A stretch of DNA of 17,026 nt from Stephanodiscus triporus (taxonomy: Eukaryota > Bacillariophyta > Thalassiosirophyceae > Thalassiosirales > Thalassiosiraceae): contig JALLAZ010001317.1 of assembly GCA_036939755.1 (NCBI GenBank), positions 1 through 17,026 on the forward strand, given 5' to 3'. Shown here in pieces: positions 9,677 to 17,020 of the stretch. A program made the position numbers and the translations under genes. The first letter of the stretch is position 1; every line of letters starts with the position of its first letter. The notes beneath the pieces were generated by a model. The model made no database searches, was not told where the DNA came from, and was given only the letters and a program-made list of their open reading frames with translations.

Positions 9677-9880
9677 GGCATCCTCGTCGCGCCGGGGGTC
9701 AACGCCCAGATACGCCAGCACATGTTTTGCGCGGAACTGGACGTGGCCGTGGACGGCGCCAGGAACACGGTGAGCGAGGTGGACGTGCAGCCGGAGGAAA
9801 GCCCGACGGGGGAACGTCTTTTGGCCGCGCGAGACGGTGCTCGGGACGGAGAGCTCCGCCAACAAGTTGTCGTCTTGCTG
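9677..9880 (+). pseudogene. Copper amine oxidase fragment (copy 1)
   Basis: Frame 2 reads ILVAPGVNAQIRQHMFCAEL then DVAVDGARNTVSEVDV, matching the copper amine oxidase core in which a (H)QH.F..R(L)D..(V)DG..N.V.E(V)D block precedes the catalytic domain's later strands. A one-base shift near 9806 moves the match to frame 3: GNVFWPRETVLGTES, the NP.GN.F...ET.L.TE block of the same family. The fragment then ends; neither the topaquinone tyrosine nor the copper histidine region is present. Only about 65 of the usual 600-700 residues remain. Copy 1 has RQH where copy 2 keeps HQH. Confidence 0.65.
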
Positions 9881-10177
9881 TCGGGTACCGCCACGGTTAT
9901 TGTCCCGTGCTGGATGCGCTGCACGTACGACCTCCCTTTGACCCCCACGACCGTCGACGGTATCGACGTTTTTGGGAGGCTGTACGTCCCTCCCAATCAC
10001 AAGTCCACGTTCCTCACCAAGTCCGTGTTCGTCTAGGGCGTGTTGGAGATGAGCGACACCAACCTGATCTCGAAGAACAACACCGACGTCACGTTCGTCG
10101 CCGCGTCTGGGAATGCCGGCTGGCAGTCTCTACCTTCAACGCGGGTGTCAATCCGCTCCTAGTCATCGGGAGTCAAC
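9681..10177 (+). repeat. Copy 1 of duplicated amine oxidase/G8 module
   Basis: This segment recurs at 13298-13745, 3617 bp downstream and in the same orientation. The two are nearly identical by eye, with shared runs above 30 bases, including a run of about 48 bases inside the G8 start. Copy 1 keeps a stretch of about 50 bases (roughly 9984-10035) that copy 2 has lost. Sequence before and after the segment is unrelated between copies. Confidence 0.9.
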
Positions 10178-10330
10178 TGAACGTGCCAGTGTGGACTGGC
10201 AGCCAAACCGCGAATGGGCTGGCCGAGACCTGGATGACCCTGATGGGGACGGTCGAGGGCGCAAGGCCCAACCCGATTCTTCCCTCCAAGGCGGTCAAGG
10301 AGCGTAAGGCCATCACGCTGCCCTATCGGA
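9875..10330 (+). pseudogene. G8 domain, decayed (copy 1)
   Basis: Frame 2 reads VVVLLSGTATVIVP, then DVFGRLYVPPNHKSTFL, a TAG at 10034-10036 where a glutamate would suit, then GVLEMSDTNLISKNNTDVTF. A shift near 10125 moves the match to frame 1: NAGVNPLLVIGSQLNV, then ETWMTLMGTVEG. This order (short beta strands with repeated glycines, a G.L...G motif, then a glycine-rich strand and a TWT.L-like end) is that of G8 domains, extracellular modules of CEMIP/TMEM2/PKHD1-type proteins. The domain continues into the CBM-like module in frame 1. The assignment is by motif reading; a profile search would settle it. Confidence 0.55.
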
Positions 10331-10344
10331 CCGGGGTTGCTGGG

Positions 10345-11012
10345 GAGCCGGCACAATGCCACAGCAAGCTCGTCGATCACAATTTCGACGATCAAGTGGA
10401 TTTCCAAGTGTGGAGTGGCGGCGAAGGTATCATAGTGCATCACTTGCACGATCAGGGCGGGGCGATCGAGGCGGGACACGTGAAATATAACTAGCAGTGA
10501 TTCAAGTTGGACCTCAGGTCAGTTGCTCACTCTGTTGTTGTTGTTACGCCCATGAATACATATTATCTACTTGTGTAAAAGCTTTTCGTTGTATTGCTTT
10601 GATTCGTACTTACCTTCGTGATGGTGTGAACTACTTGTCCATTTATCCCACTCACTCAGTGAAATTGCAACCCAGTGCCCTCTCATTGCCGGGGCAACGT
10701 ACCTTGTGACGCTCAAGATTGTCCTCAACGGCACGGCCCCGGGCACGAAATCCGATTGCGAGACCAACGGCAGCAACTGTCTTTTTCGCAAGATCCTGTG
10801 TACTGTGGGGGGCAACAGGTATGCTGAGCAATGGATGAGCCGCCGTAACATGGAAAGGAATGGTGAGTGGTTCTGGTTCTCAACGGAATGGAAACGGACT
10901 GGCGAAGATCTGACAAGCATCGCTGGTCAGCACTTCGTCTTAGACAGATCCCCTCTCAACGTCAAGGTACTATTGGATCACTTCGTATTCGAGTTGCTGT
11001 CAAACAGAGCTA
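10345..11012 (+). pseudogene. Carbohydrate-binding-type (CBM-like) module, decayed, with one intron
   Basis: Frame 1 carries SKLVDHNFDDQVDFQVWSGG, then two in-frame stops (TAG 10492-10494, TGA 10498-10500), then FKLDL. An intron at 10518-10659 (GTCAGT to CTCAG) follows; removing it joins DL to SEIATQCPLIAGATYLVTLK in frame 2. The module continues with GEWFWFSTEWK and a strand-like ending NVKVLLDHFVFEL. The layout (W.GG..., C.L.AGATY.V..K, W..F...., ..V..LDDV.F) is that of galactose-binding-like jelly-roll modules in secreted proteins. Cysteines and tryptophans typical of the family remain. Exact CBM family unknown. Confidence 0.55.
10518..10659 (+). other. Intron retained in the decayed CBM-like module
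   Basis: It has a GT donor at 10518 (context CAG|GTCAGT) and an AG acceptor at 10658-10659 (context CTCACTCAG). Splicing completes a serine codon (AG|T) and moves from frame 1 to frame 2, where the conserved CPLIAGATYLV motif lies. The perfect phase match supports a once-functional spliced gene. Confidence 0.7.
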
Positions 11013-11019
11013 CGCTCCC

Positions 11020-11125
11020 CAAAGCAGAGCCTGCACCGAAATCACCGTCAACAGCAAGGCCGAAAATAACAATGGTGGTGGTTACTCGTACTACCCCTTC
11101 TGTCGAGTTGTACGTTTTGTCTGAG
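11020..11125 (+). pseudogene. Start of a second CBM-like module, truncated
   Basis: After a one-frame shift, SRACTEITVNSKAENNNGGG and YSYYPFCR read like the N-terminus of another jelly-roll module (C.EIVVNG.AE....GYSYYPF). The match ends at a TGA near 11123; an adjoining frame gives STIFKVVEEYGETTFFKRDA. The module appears cut off before the DUF1800 region. Confidence 0.45.
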
Positions 11126-11204
11126 TCAGGCATCATCGGGGAAACGTCTACAATCTTCAAGGTAGTGGAGGAATATGGCGAAACAACCTTCTTCAAACGT
11201 GATG

Positions 11205-12300
11205 CAACACATACTCGTTGAGGAACCCGCCGTCGTTCATGAACCTTATCAAGGTAGAGCTCAGAGATGGTGGACTGCGCTTCAATCTTCATTGATATCC
11301 AACAAAGTCTTTCTTGTGAATCTGTTGTAAACCACTCAGTTGATGAATTCTTGGTGCATTTGATTCGATACCGGAGCTCGGCACCTTTCATCTCCAAGAA
11401 GCTCATCCAGTATCATGGGATTTCGAACCCTTCCCCCGGCTACGTTCAGCGAGTATCACAAGCCTTCATAAGTGGATCCTTCAGCAGTGGGGGGAAAACA
11501 TTTGGCAATAATGAATATGGGAACTTGAAAGCCGTTGCAGCGGCTATTACTCTAGACCCCGAGTCCTTAACTCCAGTGGTCGACGCATATCCTGTAAGCG
11601 GGAACATTCGCGAACCGTTCTTAAAGGTGATGCAAATCTTACGATCGCTATCCTTTCAACGAAGTCCCTATGCCAAGTTTCGCCATGAGCTGTTTGATAA
11701 CATGTCTTATAAGATTGGGCAGATTGTCTTTTACCCGCCTGATCATTTTAGCACCAGAGTCAGAGCTAATGTCTATGAGCTCAATAGTTGGCTCGGTGAG
11801 TTGAGATTTAATTTTTGCTCATGCAACCGCCCCCCTTAATGCGCAATGCCTCGCGATCTAATAATTACTTCCTCTTGTCGAACTCGAATGGGCTGATAAG
11901 TCTTGTCGATTACGGCCTTGCCAATGTCGATGATGGTTTTGCACCACCCCTCGGCATCCCAGCACCTGAAGTTGGAGATTACTCGACCGCCGCGGGTGTG
12001 CTTGCATTTCCATACCAAACCAATGATGTGTTCGGTGTATCTAACAACGATGAGCTTTATGCCATGATTACTGCCGGACGTTTGAGTTTGGAGAACCAGC
12101 AAGTAATGTTGGTGAGATGTTATCGATTTATTGGCCTCAAGGCTGACAAAATACTTCCAACTGATAAATCTTCCGCTGGGATCAGATGTAGTAATACATT
12201 TGGAGTGAACAAGCTCATGAATGCCTGTACGAATATCTTTGACGAAGGCGCCGGGTTTTTTTCGCAAACACGGGGTGAGATCCAAGGAGTTTTTTTGTTT
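11205..12300 (+). pseudogene. DUF1800 domain, N-terminally truncated and frameshifted
   Basis: The fragment opens with SLRNPPSFMNLIKVELRDGG in one frame, then shifts to VDEFLVHLIRYRSSAPFISK, KLIQYHGISNPSPGYVQRVS, NLKAVAAAITLDPE, then REPFLKVMQILRSLSF and GQIVFYPPDHFS. After a GTGAGT donor at 11796, NSNGLISLVDYGLANVDDGF and ELYAMITAGRLSLENQQVM follow. This is the ordered C-terminal half of DUF1800 (PF08811): H.NTAPF...LI.R...SNPSP.YV.RV, DL.A...AIL.DPE, REP, ...PSVF.FF, and LL.AGRL. No clear acceptor AG precedes the last block, so splicing there may be lost. The protein family is poorly characterised; in bacteria its genes usually sit beside DUF1501 genes, as the fragment does here. Confidence 0.75.
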
Positions 12301-13072
12301 CAATCGAGCGCCCTCACATGATACTCACCTCACTGCGCTTCCGTAACACCACAGCCATCTTCATGAGCCGGTGACCAAGGCAGATTGGTTGAGAGAAACT
12401 CAAACAGATCATTTCTCGCACAGCACAATGAAAGCGGAGTCTCGCATGGTTGATGCATTTCGAGAAGGTGATGGCCCTGGGGTTCTGGGGCGAATGCTTG
12501 ACATTCTTGAAGGGCATGGCCACGCTGTAGGTGCCAATGCTATTAACGCAAGAGTCTCGATGATTGATGGCAGCCCTAAGACAGGGCGTCTTGCTGATGT
12601 CTTTCCCGCGATGGAATATTAAAGATTTGCGACAGAAATTTTCTCATGCAAGAATCACAGCAACTACGATCCTTCTCGGAATCGCTTCACGCTGAGACTG
12701 CTGACAGCAGTGGAGTATTCGGAGATGCTTGGTCACCAAGCGTTTGTTGACATATGGAACAAATCTGATGCACTCGTGTCACATACCGCCGTGTTCAACT
12801 TGTCACAGCATTTCCTATTCCAAGTAATCTTAACTAGGAGGAATCAGCCAGAAAGGAGCGTGGCAAAGGCATTAACCGGGATGTCTTCTATTGTGAGATT
12901 GGTGGCTACGACGCGCACTTTCATGTTAGTAGGTTATGGAAACAAATTGCCTAGTCTAAATCATGCTGTGGCAACCTTTTGGGCAGAGGTTAAGGCTCAG
13001 GGTCTGGCAAACAATGTAGTTGTAATTCAGGGCTCTGAATTTGGCAGAACGATGACACCCAATAGCAACTTT

Positions 13073-13164
13073 GTGAGTTCCTGTTGCGCAGCCATTATTA
13101 TACTTTCATACTACCTCCTCATCATGGTTTGCTCTTTTTCTTCATTACCAATCTCTTACAACAG
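13073..13164 (+). other. Intron in the DUF1501 remnant
   Basis: It runs from the donor GTGAGT at 13073 to the acceptor ACAACAG at 13164. It precedes a 13-base exon (13165-13177) encoding SSDH plus one base of the next codon. Confidence 0.65.
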
Positions 13165-13177
13165 AGCTCCGACCATG

Positions 13178-13287
13178 GTATGTTCCTCTCATAATTATCA
13201 TTTAGACCTCACATCATTCATTCTTTTCTTGTCATTTGACGCATTCTTTATTCTCTCCTTTTACTTGGTTACCCATCACTAAAACAG
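13178..13287 (+). other. Second intron in the DUF1501 remnant
   Basis: It runs from the donor GTATGT at 13178 to the acceptor AAAACAG at 13287. Splicing yields CAT G|GA TGG GGA, restoring HGWGG. Ten bases of the next exon remain before the duplicated module starts at 13298. Confidence 0.65.
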
Positions 13288-13297
13288 GATGGGGAGG

Positions 13298-13745
13298 TCC
13301 TCGTCGCGCCAGGGGTCAACGCCCAGATACACCAGCACATGTTTTGCGTGGGACTGGACGTGGCCGTGGTCGGCGCCAGGAACACGGTGAGCGAGGTGGA
13401 TGTGCTGCGGGAGGAAAGCCCAATGAGGAAACGTCTTTGGACCACGCGAGACGGTGCTCGGGACGGAGAGCTCCGCCAGCAAGTTGTCGTCTTGCTGTCG
13501 GGTACCGCCACGGTTATTGTCCCGTGCGGGATGTGCTGTACACGACCTCCCTTTGACCCCCACGTCTGTCAACGACGGTATCCACGTTTTGGGAGGCTCT
13601 AGAGGGTGTGTTGAAGATGAGCGACACCAACCTGATCTCGAAGAACAACACCGGCGTCACGTTCGTCGCCGCGTCTGGGAATGCCGGCTGGCGGTCTCTA
13701 CCTTCAACGCAGGTGTCAAGCCGCTCCTAGTCATCGGGGGTCAAC
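13298..13745 (+). repeat. Copy 2 of duplicated amine oxidase/G8 module
   Basis: This is a second copy of 9681-10177. It lacks about 50 bases present in copy 1 (after GGGAGGCT near 13599) and carries small indels near 13540 and 13566. Its left edge abuts the DUF1501 exon and its right edge falls after GGTCAAC, beyond which the copies diverge completely. Confidence 0.9.
13298..13745 (+). pseudogene. Copper amine oxidase fragment joined to G8 domain (copy 2)
   Basis: It opens with VLVAPGVNAQIHQHMFCVGL and GARNTVSEVDV in one frame, then GNVFGPRETVLGTESSASKL in the next, then VVVLLSGTATVIVP of the G8 start. The copper amine oxidase-to-G8 frameshift and join are the same as in copy 1. The middle of the G8 domain is deleted, giving a TAG right after FGRL; SDTNLISKNNTGVTFVAASG and NAGVKPLLVIGGQ follow in shifted frames. 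It therefore cannot make a full-length product. Confidence 0.6.
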
Positions 13746-14699
13746 ATGGTAACATCGGCAAGAACATCGACTACGCCATCATCGGCGTTACGTCCCCCCC
13801 ACGGCCGATGTCACGACGTGTCTGTACTGCTCGTCCCCCGCGGACGGACTTGAGATTGATGGACGCGGCGAGGGAGGAGACGAGGGCGGCGTACGCTGGC
13901 TGCCGTGCTCTATGGTCGTCGTCGCCCTATCGGCATTCGACGGCGTCGGCGACGGTCGTGCCCACGGCCGCGCCTCCCACTCCGGGGCGATGCCGCGCCA
14001 GCGCACCGTCCAGTGCTACGACCCGTCCCAACACCTGACCGGCAGGTGGACAGACGAGGAGATATTATCGCGACGAGCTCATTTCACGCTTCCTCGACGG
14101 TCGACGGCCTCAAGCTGAACGATTTCCTCCCCGCGAGCTCAAGTCGAAGCAGAGCCGTCTCGCCAAGAAGATGAAGCTCGCTCGACTGTCCAAGAAGTTC
14201 TACCGTCCATTGTCTGGGTGCGTTCTCGACGTTGGATTGGCATCGGAATTCAGCCGTCTCGAATCGGACTTCGTGTCGAGCGTGCCCGATCCCGTCAAGA
14301 GGAGCGAGGTGTCGTTCACCTAGCGAACAGGTGCCAAGCCATTGGGGTCAAGGTCGACGGGTGCGTGGCTGTCGAGCGTCGAGGACATGGAGCGTCGACT
14401 CGCGTTCTAGAAGGAACGCCATCGCCTCGCACGTCGGTGGTTCATGATGGGCAAGGCCATGGAGAGGACGCCGGCGGGGGCACACTCGAACGGGGGTGTT
14501 CGTCGACGATGCCCTGGATGGGGGGGAGGAGTTTGGCTCGTGGTGGAGAAGAGCGTCAGCAATTCCATCCAAGCAAGCCGCGGCGCGATGGAGCCCGTAC
14601 CCCTCGCCGTTCCTCAGGGGCAATCACCATCACTCCACCACGGGACGCAGGGGTCCACCGTCCACAGGGGGGGGGCGGGGGGTCAAGGCGCGTGAGACA
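13746..14699 (+). other. Unidentified mosaic of coding-like fragments
   Basis: The GC-rich sequence has no intact frame. The best coding-like stretch, in one frame from about 14068 to the TAG near 14322, reads YRDELISRFLDG, ELKSKQSRLAKKMKLARLSK, KFYRPLSGCVLDVGLASEFS and RLESDFVSSVPDPVKRSEV, with LKLNDFLP supplied from a neighbouring frame. It is helical and basic but matched no family I could name. Farther on, RRWFMMGKAMERTPAGAHSN is another isolated fragment. It may include the N-terminal part of the polyamine-type gene that follows or a separate dead gene. Confidence 0.4.
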
Positions 14700-16121
14700 G
14701 GGGGAGGAATCGTTCGCGGCATCGTTCTGGACTGGGACCGAGCCGAACCTCAAGCACGCCGCGCCCTTCCTGTCAGGGAGAGCACGAGGTCGGTGGGGGT
14801 CATTCATGTCGAGTCTCAAGGGGCTGTTGGAGGACGAGGGACTCCATCTCCTCCCTCCCAGTACCGTCGCCGACAAGACGCCATCAGGGGATGCGTCGTC
14901 GGCGCTCTTCCTTGCGATGAAGGAGGGGTATGTGGACGCCCACTACTACCCCTCGAGGTAGCACGTTTGTGCTTTGGTCGAAGAACTCCAAGCTTGACGA
15001 CCTCATAGGCGCCCTCGGCGCCGCGTTGTCCGATCACAGCTCCTTCCGCGTCATCCACGGGGGGATGCTCGGGGCCAAGATTGGAGGGAGCACGTGAACG
15101 CCGTGGGACCCGTGAACAATAACCTGCGTCAGTGCGATCCGGAAGTCATCGCGTCGGAGCCCAAGGCCGAACCGGGACCGATGGACGACTGCGTCTTTGC
15201 CGCCGCCGTGAAGGCCAGCCTGGCCATGCTTCCTAATAAGATGGACAAGACCGTCGTCGTCATCTGCGGCAAGTAGGGCGAGGGCGACTGAGCGATTGTC
15301 GGGGCGCTGCTGCAGCACAGCAAGGTCAACAAGGTCGTGGCGCTCTGGGAGTGTCCGGCAGAGGGCAAGACAAAGACTAATGACAACGATGAGGTCGCGT
15401 CGAAGGTGTACGTCTGTGGTAACAAGGACCTGAAGTACTCGGCCAAGGTCAAGGAGGGGTACTCCGCCGCGGTCATTGATCCGAAGGCGTCACAGGAGTT
15501 CTTGTTGCTGATGGGCAAATTCTGCAAGAACGGCGACACGGGGCAGCGCGTCCTGCTGCGCGATCAGGTCACGATCACGACGTCGCTGGCCAATGACGCG
15601 GAGGTCGTCTTCTGCGCCTCGTGCTCAAGAACCTTAACTGACAGGACGGCGCAGAATCATCGGCACCAACAACCCCAGCTCCTTCCATTGCGTCGTTTCC
15701 ATCTCCGATTCCATCATGAAGCAGACGGGAATATGCACGGTCATCGAGAAGATGGTCCAGGACGGGCAAGCAGCGGAAGGATTATGATCTGGAACATTAC
15801 CCTCCCAAAGCCTACAACGAGCGGGGTGCCTTGAACCAGTACACCAACCAGATCCCCGTTGCGAGTCAGAGCCTCTACCAGCTCAAGGTATCGGACGAGT
15901 TCAACATCAATAAGCTGTCGAGGATGGTGATCAAGAACACAGTCGACGTGGTGGTCAAGTCTAACCCAAAATTTGCGGGCGCGAAGCGCATGATTATGCC
16001 GACGAGATCGGAGATGGGTCCATGAGCGCCGCGATCCTCGCGTCCGGCCACCTCGTGGTCACGTGGGACGGCGCCGGATGGCTCACCCTCAACACATTTT
16101 GCGATGTCCTGAAATGATGCA
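14700..16121 (+). pseudogene. Decayed gene resembling AdoMetDC-like/aminopropyltransferase (polyamine) proteins
   Basis: Blocks read in successive frames are: SSLKGLLEDEGLHLLPP, ALFLAMKEGYVDAHYYPSR, then TFVLWSKNSKLDDLIGALGA and SSFRVIHGGMLGA, which resemble the small AdoMetDC-like domain of spermine/spermidine synthases; then CDPEVIASEP, DKTVVVICGK(stop)GEGD(stop)AIVGALLQ, NKVVALWECP, AVIDPKASQEFLLLMGKFC, TNNPSSFHCVVSISDSIMKQ, YDLEHYPPKAYNERGALNQY and last EIGDGSMSAAILASGHLVVT with WDG. Stops at 15274-15276 and 15289-15291 and several frameshifts show it is dead. The bifunctional AdoMetDC-aminopropyltransferase proteins of diatoms are the best analogy I know, and polyamines matter for silica deposition. 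Identification is by pattern memory and remains tentative. Confidence 0.4.
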
Positions 16122-16129
16122 GTCCAGTA

Positions 16130-16317
16130 CATGGATATCTTGTTCGGCTACCTTTTTGGTTGGGGAGGAATAGGCGATAATCATGCTCGATTTTGATGAT
16201 ATCAATAGCACACAAGAGGGTTGAGTTGCTACACATACTCTTGTGGGTTTATTTACTATGACAGTTGGTTCACTCACACGCATCTCTTGTCGCAAATGGA
16301 CACACCCCTAGCCCGCG
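16130..16317. other. Short spacer, nothing recognised
   Basis: This AT-richer segment between the polyamine-type remnant and the G8-flanking remnant has no motif or gene-like frame. Confidence 0.5.
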
Positions 16318-16575
16318 GAAGGACTCAAGGTCAACCCATTCGCTGTTTCCCAATGGGCGGCCAATTCTGATATTCACATCGCGTCCTCGACATTAAGCTG
16401 GAGAGACACTTCCAAGATGCCGCGAACAACTCCATCTGAGCCAGGGAAGATGATAGTTTGATCCTCAAGCTCAACGTCGCGTCGATGCGGTACTCTTCGA
16501 GAACAAAACTCCAGGGATCGGCCGTCTAAGTCGCAATTCTCACGCGCAATATCAAGATTGCCGTAGATCCTGCGA
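16318..16575 (+). pseudogene. Fragment resembling the segment that follows a G8 domain
   Basis: One frame reads NPFAVSQWAANSDIHIASST and another DSLILKLNVASMRYSSRTKL, then a TAA at about 16528, then VAILTRNIKIAVDPA. In CEMIP/TMEM2-type proteins the G8 domain is followed by W..GD.I.IASTD..., later ..L.L...L.Y.H, and then AEVGLL(S/T)RNI.I, the same order. It may be the downstream part of the same G8 family as the copies at 9.9 and 13.5 kb. Short and frameshifted, so only moderately supported. Confidence 0.4.
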
Positions 16576-16611
16576 TTGGGGGAGTGGCATGATCACTGCA
16601 ACAAAATGTAC

Positions 16612-17020
16612 TTCTCCAAGAACGTGCACAAGATCCTGGACACATTCACATTGATATCAGATCAGTCCAAGGACAGCCTGGGGGCGTACGTGATCAGCCA
16701 ATGCACGTCCGCGTCGGACGTTTTGGCAGTGTTGCCACTACAGGTGGACGCAGGCGTGGAGAGGCTGTTTTTCGTCATTCCATTCTTCGAGACGCTGGTT
16801 GGCCTCAAGGGCGCTCGTTGACAATGGAGCAGCTCTTCAGGCTCCCGGCGTACATCGGATCGATCAATGGGAAGCAGGAGGTCATGGTCAGGTACTCTGA
16901 TTCCGCCAAGGATGCCGGTTGACTTGCTGCCAGTTGGGCGCAGTACGAGACTCAGGTTCAGTTGACCACGGTTGCGAGGAAGTACTGTGAGGCATACCGC
17001 AGGATCTTTTTCAAGGAATA
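16612..17020 (+). pseudogene. Phosphoenolpyruvate carboxylase fragment, decayed
   Basis: Frame 1 reads VHKILDTFTLISDQSKDSLG, AYVISQCTSASDVLAV and FFETLVGLKGA; after a shift near 16813, frame 3 continues LTMEQLFRLPAYIGSINGK, QEVMVRYSDSAKDAG, a TGA at 16920-16922 where the family has arginine, then LAASWAQYETQVQL. These are the DSLGAYVISM...SDVLAV, VPLFETL.DL, and QEVM.GYSDS.KDAGR...A blocks of PEP carboxylase, which carboxylates phosphoenolpyruvate to oxaloacetate. The following FHG.GG..GRGG active-site loop is not readable before the window ends. Only about 130 of some 900 residues remain. Confidence 0.8.

Larger units (their letters stand above)
12330..13297 (+). pseudogene. DUF1501 domain, truncated and frameshifted, with two introns
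   Basis: Recognisable blocks in order are LHEPVTKADWLRETQTDHFS, GPGVLGRMLDILEGHGHAVG (frame 2), then DVFYCEIGGYDAHFHV (frame 1, at 12880), then SLNHAVATFWAEVKAQGLAN and VVVIQGSEFGRTMTPNSNF (frame 2). Two introns (13073-13164 and 13178-13287) flank a 13-base exon; removing both yields NSNF-SSDHGWGG, the DUF1501 (PF07394) DHAWGG signature. The match stops at 13297 where the second amine oxidase module begins. Frame changes around 12830-12940 and the stop near 12622 show decay. DUF1501 belongs to the alkaline-phosphatase/sulfatase-like superfamily; activity of the bacterial members is largely unestablished. Confidence 0.75.

Noticed and set aside
9499..10494. 331-codon plus-strand ORF with a hydrophobic N-terminus
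   Set aside because: Its leader comes from a T-rich simple repeat, and for most of its length it is in the wrong frame for the amine oxidase and G8 matches; only its last third follows conserved sequence. It is an accidental open frame through a pseudogene.
11836..12303. 155-codon minus-strand ORF
   Set aside because: It lies antisense to clear DUF1800 C-terminal sequence and has no family resemblance.
14218..14961. 247-codon plus-strand ORF read as one protein
   Set aside because: Only its last third carries sensible sequence (the polyamine-type remnant); the front is arginine/glycine-rich off-frame translation of GC-rich DNA.
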